Shown piece after piece: positions 19,998-27,169 of a stretch of DNA of 64,000 bases. A program made the position numbers and the translations under genes. The stretch comes from Trichomonas vaginalis G3. Taxonomy: Eukaryota > Parabasalia > Trichomonadida > Trichomonadidae. The notes under the pieces are model-generated. The model worked only from the letters and a program-made list of their open reading frames with translations. It searched no databases and had not been told where the DNA came from. Position 1 is the first letter of the stretch, and every line of letters starts with the position of its first letter. Where the stretch lies: positions 25,621,896-25,685,895 of the forward strand of contig NC_067206.1 of assembly GCF_026262505.1 (NCBI RefSeq), given 5' to 3'.

Positions 19998-20167
19998 CTC
20001 AAGATCACGATCACAAACTGTTTCTCAGTATGAATGAGTAGCTCTATTTTTACATCATTACTGAAGTATTTCTTTTCTTCATCAATGACAGAAAGAATGT
20101 TTTCATCATCTTTTAAAGATCTTACCAAAGTTAGATCTTCATCAGAAAATCTCAAAGAAAGACTCAT
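19994..20167 (-). CDS. Polinton 1 small acidic protein, 57 aa
   Basis: A short frame, starting MSLSLRFSDEDLTLVRSLKD, read from ATG 20165-20167 to a stop that overlaps the stop of the fibre gene tail to tail. It fills the otherwise empty space between the fibre gene and the next gene, and its codons look ordinary. No family is recognised and no match was found in element 2. It is called on position and open length only. Confidence 0.45.
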   Translation of the reverse strand: MSLSLRFSDEDLTLVRSLKDDENILSVIDEEKKYFSNDVKIELLIHTEKQFVIVILS

Positions 20168-20230
20168 TTATGCACTAATAAAAATATAGCTAATTATTTT
20201 TTATCTGAACTTTTTATCAGGTATATAAAG

Positions 20231-20674
20231 ATGTCTGAACATCATTTGAAGTTCTTTAAGATCCAACAGTTTGTAGATGATGTGAAGAAGCAAAATAAAA
20301 CAGCAAAGAGACTACTTATATGCTTACCACAAACATTACGTCAAGGAAAGTATGGTTATAGTGCAAGTCCGATCATGATCTTTGTCGATAAGCAGAAATA
20401 CACAAATGAAGGTTTAGCTAATTTACTTAAGTTTGAAAAGATAGCTATAAACATCCCTGACCATTTCTCAGCGAGAATAAACCTTGACAAGACTAAAAGT
20501 TATTGTTTATATGTAGATCTCACGAAAACAACAAAGAGAAAAGACAAAAAATATAACCCAGTTGAACTTAAAACAATGGGTAAGAACTTACTCAAAGCTG
20601 CTATCAAACCTGTCGAAGAGATCGACATTGAGGATGAAGCAGAAGAAATAGATGTAGATCCTGAAGCGTTATAA
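20231..20674 (+). CDS. Polinton 1 conserved protein, 147 aa
   Basis: A basic body followed by an acidic tail (EEIDIEDEAEEIDVDPEAL). The element 2 gene at 52505-52978 is its match: both start with an amphipathic helix, have a central IMIFVDKQKYT / AIVIDRKRYT block and end EEIDVDPE / EEIDPEV. Both stand alone on the plus strand in a region of minus-strand genes. The family is not recognised. The terminal protein needed for protein-primed replication has not been identified in these elements; a small conserved protein like this could fill that role, but I have no direct evidence. Confidence 0.65.
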   Translation: MSEHHLKFFKIQQFVDDVKKQNKTAKRLLICLPQTLRQGKYGYSASPIMIFVDKQKYTNEGLANLLKFEKIAINIPDHFSARINLDKTKSYCLYVDLTKTTKRKDKKYNPVELKTMGKNLLKAAIKPVEEIDIEDEAEEIDVDPEAL

Positions 20675-20684
20675 ACGATAAAGT

Positions 20685-20987
20685 TTATTTTTGGAGGAAG
20701 ATGGTGTCAGACCCTTTGATCTGGTATGCTTGTTCTAGGTAATTGCAGAAACCTAGAAAGATTGGTATTGGTCTGAGTTTCATATCTGGTCTCTCATCTC
20801 TCCATTGAAGCAAGTAAATTTTCATGAAGAGTTCGTCTGGCTTCTCCGGTTTTGGTACACACTGATCGAAGATCTGTATGACCTCTTCATGACCGTACTC
20901 CCTATGGTCAGACATGAGTGTTAAGAAGAACATTTGCATCTCCGGACCAGGTTTGTCATTTATGCAACGAGTGAGTCTCATTGACAT
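20685..20987 (-). CDS. Polinton 1 hypothetical protein, 100 aa
   Basis: Starts at the ATG at 20985-20987 (MSMRLTRCINDKPGPEMQMF); a longer frame would need a GTG start. It is a compact, mixed helical protein of unknown family. It is 24 bases from the divergent gene at 21012, so the two share a promoter region. It is part of the accessory block of element 1 with no counterpart seen in element 2. Confidence 0.6.
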   Translation of the reverse strand: MSMRLTRCINDKPGPEMQMFFLTLMSDHREYGHEEVIQIFDQCVPKPEKPDELFMKIYLLQWRDERPDMKLRPIPIFLGFCNYLEQAYQIKGSDTIFLQK

Positions 20988-20992
20988 TTTTG

Positions 20993-20997
20993 TCACT
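20993..20997 (+). promoter_or_regulatory. Host-type initiator before the 68-aa gene (TCACT)
   Basis: GTCACTTTTT precedes the ATG at 21012 by about 17 bases. This is the trichomonad initiator, also found before other accessory genes of Polinton 1 (near 22509 and 23400). It implies transcription by host RNA polymerase II. Confidence 0.6.
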
Positions 20998-21011
20998 TTT
21001 TATTTGGTCTT

Positions 21012-21218
21012 ATGGAAGGATTTGAGTTCATGCCACTTGACAGCAAAGAAGATGCAGAAGAGGTTGTTGTTGCTGCATTCTATGCGAGCTCACACGTTGA
21101 CGCATTCCATGCTTACCAGGATGACCTCGAAAAAGAAGGTCGAAAGCTTGGAAAGATCCAAATGTTGCTTGAGTTCTTCCGTGGAAACCTTGCACAGAAG
21201 TATGAAAAGAAAGAATAA
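21012..21218 (+). CDS. Polinton 1 small acidic helical protein, 68 aa
   Basis: Starts 17 bases after a host-type initiator. The protein is acidic and alpha-helical (SKEDAEEVVVAAFYASSHVD, then YQDDLEKEGRKLGKIQ). Base composition is richer in G/C at third positions than the core genes of the element. The family is not recognised. Confidence 0.6.
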   Translation: MEGFEFMPLDSKEDAEEVVVAAFYASSHVDAFHAYQDDLEKEGRKLGKIQMLLEFFRGNLAQKYEKKE

Positions 21219-21275
21219 ACAACTAATTATTACTGAGCTAAGCTCATAAATGTAAGTTTTTACTTTGATCAGATC

Positions 21276-21782
21276 TTAGATCTCGTCGGGATAAGCGGAA
21301 AGGATAAAGTCCATGAGTTGGACTTTTGTCTTAATGAGTGGTACTGCACTCATCAGTATTTCACGCTTGTTGGAGCCCATTGGAACACGACCTTTCCAAT
21401 TCCTCATAGATCTCAAGGCAGAGAGCGTGAAGAACTCAAGGACAAAGAGTCTTTGAGACTTGGTAAGGAATCCCTCATCATCTCTTTCATCCTGGAGGGT
21501 CTTTGTGGATACTGTGGACTTGATCTCGTCTTCCTCGATCGGATCATTCTCATAATCTTCATCACCCTTCTTCCTAAACGTCATCTGCTCTCTCTTGTAG
21601 TCGTTCCTGAGAGCATTGAGTCCAGCTTCAAGATCTTGTGAGTTCTTTGCAGGTTTATTGAAAGTTTTCTTTTCCTGCATTTGCTGTATAAGCTGGGTTT
21701 GCTGTTGCATCATCTGCATCATCATTGCCATCATATCTGGTGTTGGTGATGCTGGAGCTGGTGTTGTACCGTCTTGGGACAT
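21276..21782 (-). CDS. Polinton 1 hypothetical protein with Met/Gln-rich N-terminus, 168 aa
   Basis: I chose the ATG at 21780-21782. A longer open frame continues through the 15-bp repeat array as a Cys-containing five-residue repeat, but that array is open in both directions and reads as non-coding. The protein begins with a Pro/Thr stretch, then MMAMMMQMMQQQTQLIQQMQ, a charged acidic linker, and a C-terminal basic helical part. Coiled-coil oligomerisation is likely for the Met/Gln helix. The family is not recognised. It is divergent from the gene at 22092, with the repeat array in between. Confidence 0.6.
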   Translation of the reverse strand: MSQDGTTPAPASPTPDMMAMMMQMMQQQTQLIQQMQEKKTFNKPAKNSQDLEAGLNALRNDYKREQMTFRKKGDEDYENDPIEEDEIKSTVSTKTLQDERDDEGFLTKSQRLFVLEFFTLSALRSMRNWKGRVPMGSNKREILMSAVPLIKTKVQLMDFILSAYPDEI

Positions 21783-21794
21783 TTGGTCGTCGGT

Positions 21795-22090
21795 GATGTC
21801 TTTACAAAAGATTGCTTTACAAAAGACGTCTTGACAAAAGTCTGCTTTACAAAAGCTTGCTTTACAAAAGTCTGCTTTACAAAAGCTTGCTTTACAATAG
21901 CATTTTCTCACAAAATTGAATACTTTTGCTTGACAAAAGCTTGCTTTACAAAAGATTGCTTTACAAAAGATTGCTTTACAAAAGACGTCTTGACAAAAGT
22001 CTGCTTTACAAAAGACAGCTTTACAAAAGCTTGCTTTACAAAAGACTGCTTTACAAAAGACTGCTTTGAAAAAGCTTGCTTTACAAAAGC
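21795..22090. repeat. 15-bp tandem repeat array (GCTTTACAAAAGNNT) between divergent genes
   Basis: About 18-19 copies of a 15-base unit of the form GCTTTACAAAAG plus three variable bases. They fall in two blocks separated by 30-odd unrelated bases at about 21900-21935. The two blocks share the variant GACGTCTTGACAAAAG, so one is probably a copy of the other. Because 15 is a multiple of 3 and the unit lacks stops, both strands stay open. The array lies exactly between two divergent genes, where a promoter is expected. Confidence 0.85.
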
Positions 22091-22091
22091 C

Positions 22092-22490
22092 ATGACTGAT
22101 CTTCATCCAATTTGTTTAATCGAACTTAATGAAGTAGTTTCTGCATATCTCCTGCATGTATTTGGAAACGAGAAGAGAAGACAACTCACCAAGGTTTCCA
22201 GACGCCAGATCCAAAGACTTGAAGCAACTGCAGGAGTAATCCTAAGCTTTGAAGAAGGATTAACCAATAAGAAAGATGTCATTGACTCCAAGCGTGAAAG
22301 CCTTGCTGCTTTCTTACGCAAACACCCATGGGTCGATGTTGATCTCCAAACTCCTTACCAAGGACTCGTTGAAACCTTCACGATTTACAGACAACTCCTT
22401 GACAGACCTGAGCAGAACCTTCTGGTCGAACGTGATGGCACATTAAACCCTACAGACAAGCAGGTTGAGAAAGAAGAAGCTCAAGAGTAA
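22092..22490 (+). CDS. Polinton 1 hypothetical helical protein, 132 aa
   Basis: Starts at ATG 22092, right after the 15-bp array (MTDLHPICLIELNEVVSAYL). The protein is helical, with a basic segment (KRRQLTKVSRRQIQRLE) and a strongly charged tail (KQVEKEEAQE). Third-position G/C is raised compared with the polymerase gene. The family is not recognised. Confidence 0.6.
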   Translation: MTDLHPICLIELNEVVSAYLLHVFGNEKRRQLTKVSRRQIQRLEATAGVILSFEEGLTNKKDVIDSKRESLAAFLRKHPWVDVDLQTPYQGLVETFTIYRQLLDRPEQNLLVERDGTLNPTDKQVEKEEAQE

Positions 22491-22529
22491 ACACATTCAT
22501 TTACAAACGTCACTTTTTGAATTTTTTTC

Positions 22530-23105
22530 ATGAGTGTTCACGTTAAGATCAATGATGAAAACAAGACTCCATGGGAAGATATCATTGATGACATAGAGAA
22601 TGACCTTGATGAAAACATGATGGGAGCTCAAACGTCAGTTAAGGTCAAACTTGGTGAAGTTCAAGAAAAAATCTCCGAGATCAATGCAAAAATATCAACA
22701 CTTAAAGAGGTTGACGTTTATTACAGAAGCTTGGAGAGAACTTTAAGCAAACTTGAACGTCAGAACCAAAGTCTCATAGTTGTGCTCCAGAAACTCAGTC
22801 TCATGCGTAAAGCATATAATGACTACCTACATGTAAGAGACTTACCTTCTTATTCTACTCCAGATCTCGACTTTTCCGATATAAGTCCAATCCTTATTGA
22901 TACAACACTTACGATAGCAGGGATGCTTCCTACATACCCAGAATATGATAACTTACCACAGCTCTTTGAGTATCTCAAGAAGAAGTTCATGATCTTACTT
23001 TGCGAGACCATGAAAGGTAGACAAAACACCAGAACAGAACGAGAACAGAGCTTACTAATAGACTTATTATATAATACTAAAGAAATAAAGGAGTTTTTAT
23101 TCTGA
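22530..23105 (+). CDS. Polinton 1 hypothetical coiled-coil protein, 191 aa
   Basis: A host-type initiator GTCACTTTTT lies about 20 bases before the ATG. Residues 30-90 form a strong coiled coil (VKVKLGEVQEKISEINAKIS, then LERTLSKLERQNQSL), followed by helices to the end. The frame ends 9 bases inside the convergent gene at 23097. The family is not recognised. Confidence 0.62.
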   Translation: MSVHVKINDENKTPWEDIIDDIENDLDENMMGAQTSVKVKLGEVQEKISEINAKISTLKEVDVYYRSLERTLSKLERQNQSLIVVLQKLSLMRKAYNDYLHVRDLPSYSTPDLDFSDISPILIDTTLTIAGMLPTYPEYDNLPQLFEYLKKKFMILLCETMKGRQNTRTEREQSLLIDLLYNTKEIKEFLF

Positions 23106-23387
23106 CTTAGGTATTTTTGGGAAGAACTGATCTGGATCATATTTGTCATCCACAGGTTTTGGTATCAAAAGTCTCTCTGGTTCTTGGACGTCTGGTACCG
23201 GAAATGGTTCCTTTGGTTTCCTAGCTTTTGGGAGATCTAAAAATTTTCTTGGTCTCTTTCTGGGTCTTAAATGTTCTCCATCTTTATCAGTAATAGTTGT
23301 GAACCAACCATTACCGTCAAAGTTGAATATCTTCTCAAATTCAGTTCCTTCATCAACTATTATCCTCTTTATCTTACTCTTCTCCAT
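23097..23387 (-). CDS. Polinton 1 hypothetical basic proline-rich protein, 96 aa
   Basis: Two in-frame ATGs are possible. The upstream one lies before the initiator TCACTTTTT, so a transcript starting at the initiator would lack it; the ATG at 23385-23387 (MEKSKIKRII) is therefore the likely start. The protein has a short beta-like body (DGNGWFTTITDKDGEHL) and a tail rich in Arg, Lys and Pro (RPRKRPRKFLDLPK). It lies just downstream of the methyltransferase gene. The family is not recognised. Confidence 0.6.
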   Translation of the reverse strand: MEKSKIKRIIVDEGTEFEKIFNFDGNGWFTTITDKDGEHLRPRKRPRKFLDLPKARKPKEPFPVPDVQEPERLLIPKPVDDKYDPDQFFPKIPKSE

Positions 23388-24195
23388 TAATGGAAAAAGT
23401 GACATATATTACTTCATTGTTTTTCTGAGTGTTAGGATTAATTAAACCTCTACCTATAACATGTTTTGTCACAGAAAATTTCTCTCCATATCTTTTTGAC
23501 AAGATCTCTATAAGTTCTTCTGTATAAGATTTGTCACTACTGAAGTAAATAGATGGATAATTAAGGACATCAAAGGTTTCTACAGTATCTTTAAGAGTCC
23601 ATTCATCTCCATACTGTATAGAATAAGTATGGAAGTATGGAGGATCACATATAAAGAAAACATTGGGAAGATCTTTGTACTCATTGAAGAGTATTCTCCA
23701 ATCTTTATGAACTATTGTTAAACCTTCAAGATAGTCATCTATGTTTTCATCAAATAAGTGAGTATATCTGAGGTATAACACTTTCTTCATTAATGTGACA
23801 AGATCATAGTATTTGTATGCTCCAGAATAGAGAAGACGTGAACATAATGTATCCCAGTCTATGTATGGAGCTTTACTTATAACTTCTCTTATGATCTCTT
23901 TCTGATCAGTAGGAATTTTCTCATCTAGCTTAACATTTATTCTCTCCTTAAGTTCCTTAAGTATCTCATTCGTATCATGAATGTGTTTCAGTCTATCAAC
24001 GTAGTTATCATAGTCATTAGCTATAATCGTTGCTTTTGGAAACAAGGTATGCAACAGATGAGAGATAAAGAGAGAGCCACCAAAGAGGTCAACGAAGACA
24101 TAATCTCCTTTGATGTCTTTGAGTATGTCTATAAGATCTTTCCTGATCTTAGACTTATTACCTATGAAAGGTAAAGGAGGTTTGGTAAAAATCAT
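23374..24195 (-). CDS. Polinton 1 Dam-type (D12 class) DNA adenine-N6 methyltransferase, 273 aa
   Basis: Looks whole. The order of motifs is that of Dam-like enzymes: motif X PPLPFIGNKSKI at residues 6-17, the AdoMet-binding motif I as VDLFGGS at about 36-42, and the catalytic motif IV DPPY in the last third. Length fits Dam (about 270). The target site cannot be read from the sequence. N6-adenine methylation is abundant in T. vaginalis DNA and methyltransferases of this type have been reported there, so enzymes from Polintons may be a source; that link is inference here. The gene has a TTATTTTTA box upstream and is followed by the 96-residue gene. Confidence 0.92.
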   Translation of the reverse strand: MIFTKPPLPFIGNKSKIRKDLIDILKDIKGDYVFVDLFGGSLFISHLLHTLFPKATIIANDYDNYVDRLKHIHDTNEILKELKERINVKLDEKIPTDQKEIIREVISKAPYIDWDTLCSRLLYSGAYKYYDLVTLMKKVLYLRYTHLFDENIDDYLEGLTIVHKDWRILFNEYKDLPNVFFICDPPYFHTYSIQYGDEWTLKDTVETFDVLNYPSIYFSSDKSYTEELIEILSKRYGEKFSVTKHVIGRGLINPNTQKNNEVIYVTFSINGEE

Positions 24196-24219
24196 TTATA
24201 TGGTAATAAAAATAAGTGT

Positions 24220-24390
24220 TTACTTGAGACAATAACCTCTGTTGAGTTTGTAGAACAAGATCAGAAGTACGATCAAGTTCAAAACAACACAAATGGCTAG
24301 GATTGCGTTACCAACAATCTTTGTCTTTTCCCAGCAAGACTTCTTCTTTGGTTCATGTGCTGCTTCGACATCACTGTATGGCTCGGACAT
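24220..24390 (-). CDS. Polinton 1 small single-span membrane protein, 56 aa
   Basis: Starts at the ATG at 24388-24390 (MSEPYSDVEAAHEPKKKSCW), 34 bases from the divergent gene at 24425. One clear membrane segment (AILAICVVLNLIVLLILFY) near the C-terminus follows a lysine-rich stretch, so the N-terminus probably faces the cytoplasm. A longer start at 24426 is possible but would overlap the neighbour. A membrane or virion-entry role is possible but not shown. Confidence 0.62.
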   Translation of the reverse strand: MSEPYSDVEAAHEPKKKSCWEKTKIVGNAILAICVVLNLIVLLILFYKLNRGYCLK

Positions 24391-24424
24391 TAACTTAAAA
24401 AGTGTCATGACCACTTCATTTTTC

Positions 24425-24796
24425 ATGAAGTCAACAGTTTATGTCCACTTCCTCCCACAAGCACTTGAGGAACAAGAGAAGGTCATCATTGAATACCTTC
24501 AAGCAACTGAGAAGCTCGAAAAGCTTCAAGATCTCCGCGAAGAGTTCAAGTCCCGCTTGAAACAGGAGAACTTACTGCAGGAGTACATGCTCATCCTTTA
24601 TACACTCATTGATGGCTCCCATTTACCATCAGAGTACACTGCAACCCTTGATGCACTCAAAGATCTTCGCGATCACCAGCCGATCGGTAAAGAAGCCTTC
24701 GAGTTCACCATTGAGCAAGCCATCTTCGCCAAGCACAATGCAAAGAAGCGGATGCTCGAAGCTCTTGATATGATCAAGGAGTACGTCGAAAAGTAA
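24425..24796 (+). CDS. Polinton 1 hypothetical helical protein, 123 aa
   Basis: Starts at ATG 24425 (MKSTVYVHFLPQALEEQEKV), after a TCATT initiator about 14 bases upstream. Almost wholly alpha-helical and charged (ATEKLEKLQDLREEFKSRLK). G/C at third codon positions is high, more like host housekeeping genes than the element's core genes. The family is not recognised. Confidence 0.6.
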   Translation: MKSTVYVHFLPQALEEQEKVIIEYLQATEKLEKLQDLREEFKSRLKQENLLQEYMLILYTLIDGSHLPSEYTATLDALKDLRDHQPIGKEAFEFTIEQAIFAKHNAKKRMLEALDMIKEYVEK

Positions 24797-24919
24797 AATA
24801 ATTTTGAGTAAACGATAAGTTTTATTCATTGTTTCAAATTTATTGAGTAAGTCTTGAAACATTTGTGCTTTTGTTCTTGTTTGAACAACCATATTTAACA
24901 TTAGATAAAAAAATTTTGA

Positions 24920-25501
24920 CTAAACGATAACATACTTAAGACATAAATTATACCTACTTATTAACTCAGTATATTGAGCATTATATGCATACTTAAACTC
25001 TTGAGCAATATTGTTCTCATCAATGATTCTGATCTGAGCTATTTTTGAGAAAGGTGGTGGAATACCACAGCATGTAATGTCTGGGTCCAATAAATCTATT
25101 TCACACTTGAACCCAGTCATTCTGTGAACAACTTCTTCCAAGTCTGGCTTAGGTAGTAAGATCTGATCTTTGCTCACTAAGTTAGAAAAGAGCTCTTTGT
25201 CTTGATCTAACAATATCTTCTGGTATATACTAAGTAAATACTCTTCTACACCAATCCTCGATGAAGTCTCCACAGATCTCGATGAGGTCAGGTTGGAAGT
25301 TAATGGACTTAAAGGAGGAGGATACATTGGTGCTTCTGAGTTCGTAGTTGTTTCCTCTTTTTTTATCTCTGTTGGAGCATCACTGACAGTACCAGATGGA
25401 TAGTTCTTTATCACAATGTTATTAGTTGTTCTTGAATCAACATTACTTGTTGGTTCAATTGGAACATTAGCTGCACCATAAAGTATTGACTTCGATCTCA
25501 T
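24920..25501 (-). CDS. Polinton 1 conserved protein, 193 aa
   Basis: Whole frame, 35 bases from the divergent gene at 25537. It matches the element 2 gene at 61797-62372: both start MRSKSIL and share NVPIEPTSNVDSRTTNNIVI, then a C-terminal domain with YLLSIYQKILL, LLDPDITCCG and KIAQIRII. The first 90 residues are a Ser/Thr/Pro-rich linker. Two adjacent cysteines (CCG) are kept in both. The family is not recognised; conservation and pairing point to a core element function. Confidence 0.68.
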   Translation of the reverse strand: MRSKSILYGAANVPIEPTSNVDSRTTNNIVIKNYPSGTVSDAPTEIKKEETTTNSEAPMYPPPLSPLTSNLTSSRSVETSSRIGVEEYLLSIYQKILLDQDKELFSNLVSKDQILLPKPDLEEVVHRMTGFKCEIDLLDPDITCCGIPPPFSKIAQIRIIDENNIAQEFKYAYNAQYTELISRYNLCLKYVIV

Positions 25502-25536
25502 TTGTTATGAGTAAAAATTGTTTTATTCTCTTATAA

Positions 25537-25890
25537 ATGACAAACATTAACCCAGAGAACAACACAGAATATACTGCAACAGGAGTTGTTTACAATGATC
25601 TAGATCAGATCGTCCAACTCAAAGCTCCAAGAGGAAGGAATTTAATAAGACAACCACCACCAAAGATATATGTTGATGATGGAAGTAATGGGTTCAACTT
25701 AGTGTATCATTACTCATATCCTCAATATGCAAAAATTGGGTCTACCCTAAACGTGACAAACCATTATATGAACCTTTATGATGAAGCAATGTTTCATGCA
25801 CCAACGAAGAAAGAACCTGATGCTTCAAGATTACATGAATTCGCAGACCATGATGGTTATAGCGATTACTCAATGCTTGTAAGACTTTAA
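25537..25890 (+). CDS. Polinton 1 conserved protein, 117 aa
   Basis: Divergent partner of the 193-residue gene and 12 bases before the integrase start. It matches the element 2 gene at 62398-62709; the shared core is ATGVVYNDL / ETGAVYKDV and PKIYVDDGSNG / IKIYVNDGSGG. It is otherwise of unknown family. The pairing with the 193-residue gene is kept in both elements although the integrase is next to it only here. Confidence 0.66.
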   Translation: MTNINPENNTEYTATGVVYNDLDQIVQLKAPRGRNLIRQPPPKIYVDDGSNGFNLVYHYSYPQYAKIGSTLNVTNHYMNLYDEAMFHAPTKKEPDASRLHEFADHDGYSDYSMLVRL

Positions 25891-25902
25891 CGTTAATAAA
25901 AA

Positions 25903-26970
25903 ATGACTGTTGGTAAACAAGAAAAAACTTTAATACAAGAGGATTTGATGCTACCAATATATTCAACTGATATGGGAGCTTATCAATTCGATACATTTGA
26001 GAATCCTGGTGGAACACCACCATATTTTCTTTTGTTCATCAATGTAAACAGTAGAAAAGGTTATGTGTTCCCGATGAGTGAAAAGAACTCAAACAATGTT
26101 CTAAGTGCAATGCAGAAGTTCCTTTCACAAGCTACAGGTGAAATGAAGCCTACAATACTTACTAGTGATGAAGACCCAGCTTATACGACACAAAATGTTC
26201 GAGATCTGTTGGTCAGTCATAACATTGAACACATGACGACACAGAAATACAATCATAACATACTAGGTATTATTAATAGGTTCTGTAGAACTATTAGAAC
26301 TATGTTACATATGAAGTTAAACCTCAAAGAAGGTGAAAAAACACCACCTTTCACTGCTGATACAATGAGACAAATCATTAATGACTACAACACTGAATAT
26401 CATTCAAGCACACAACAAAAGCCTGATGATTTCACAGAAAAGGATAATGAGGAATATATAAAGAAGCAAAGATTGAAAGAAGAGTATGTCAGAAAAAATA
26501 ACCTTTATAACTTAAGACCTGGTCAAAAAGTTCAAGTCATAGTTGAACCAAGAACATGGGGTAAAGGTAACCAACAAAGAAGACATCTTGATCCTTCTTA
26601 TTATACAGTTGATTCAGTTGATACAAGTGCATACTTGTTAAGAGCAAAAGATGGAAGTGTTGCAAGATATCCACGTTATCAGATATGGACAAAAATAGAG
26701 CATGGATTAAAGCAAGGAGAAACTTTAGATCAAGGAAGACACGGTGCTGTTAAAAGTATTGATGGTCATGAACTTGTCGGTAATGATGTAAAGTATGATG
26801 TTACGTTTGAGAACGAAAATACAGGAAAAGTGACAGGTAGAGGTATGCGTGAAGGTAATCCAAACAGGTTGTCACAAATGGAAGTACAGTATTGGAGGAA
26901 AAATATTAATGAAGGTCATGTTAAAGATATGCCTAGTTTTCTTGAGAAGTATCGTGGGTTTCGAGTTTAG
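25903..26970 (+). CDS. INT: Polinton 1 integrase (retroviral-type DDE), 355 aa
   Basis: Looks like a complete frame. The DDE core is readable: first Asp in YSTDMGAYQFDTF, second in LTSDEDPAYT, then the region HNILGIINRFCRTIR with the NRF signature before the last acidic residue. The C-terminal part has a beta-rich segment (KYDVTFENE) of the chromo/SH3-like kind seen in Polinton integrases. It cuts the element ends and joins them to target DNA, making the 6-bp duplications. The last 38 bases overlap the convergent 78-residue gene. Confidence 0.92.
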   Translation: MTVGKQEKTLIQEDLMLPIYSTDMGAYQFDTFENPGGTPPYFLLFINVNSRKGYVFPMSEKNSNNVLSAMQKFLSQATGEMKPTILTSDEDPAYTTQNVRDLLVSHNIEHMTTQKYNHNILGIINRFCRTIRTMLHMKLNLKEGEKTPPFTADTMRQIINDYNTEYHSSTQQKPDDFTEKDNEEYIKKQRLKEEYVRKNNLYNLRPGQKVQVIVEPRTWGKGNQQRRHLDPSYYTVDSVDTSAYLLRAKDGSVARYPRYQIWTKIEHGLKQGETLDQGRHGAVKSIDGHELVGNDVKYDVTFENENTGKVTGRGMREGNPNRLSQMEVQYWRKNINEGHVKDMPSFLEKYRGFRV

Positions 26971-27169
26971 CTTGTAAGTCCTTTATTTTTGTTTCATACA
27001 ATGAGATCTTCCTTCTGATCTGTTCATCATTGAGAGGTTGCTTGACTTTACGGAACTGTACACGTCCGTCTTTCATTGTATGTACATAATATCCATCAGG
27101 AACCTTACCATCTTTTATATATTTAGTTAACCACTTTTGTTTAGTTGATGCTTTAATGACTTGACTCAT
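26933..27169 (-). CDS. Polinton 1 RK-motif protein, 78 aa
   Basis: A short helix ([17 protein letters not shown]) leads into [20 protein letters not shown], then a coiled coil. The element 2 gene at 44396-44632 is its close match and is also 78 residues long. The central motif is the same as in the 149-residue protein at 11877, so each element has two members of this small family. Its ATG overlaps the stop codon of the upstream 1037-residue gene (ATGA), suggesting linked expression. Confidence 0.68.
   Translation of the reverse strand: MSQVIKASTKQKWLTKYIKDGKVPDGYYVHTMKDGRVQFRKVKQPLNDEQIRRKISLYETKIKDLQAKLETHDTSQEN

Noticed and set aside
21795-22106. Cys-containing five-residue repeat as an N-terminal extension of the 168-aa protein, or of the gene at 22092
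   Set aside because: The 15-bp unit is open in both directions and no start or promoter lies outside it for either; kept as a finding, not as coding sequence.
23404-23406. Upstream ATG for the 96-aa protein
   Set aside because: It lies before the initiator TCACTTTTT, so transcripts from that initiator would not contain it.
24629-24901. 90-codon frame antisense to the 123-aa gene of Polinton 1
   Set aside because: Two thirds of it is antisense to a better supported gene; only about 35 codons are independent.
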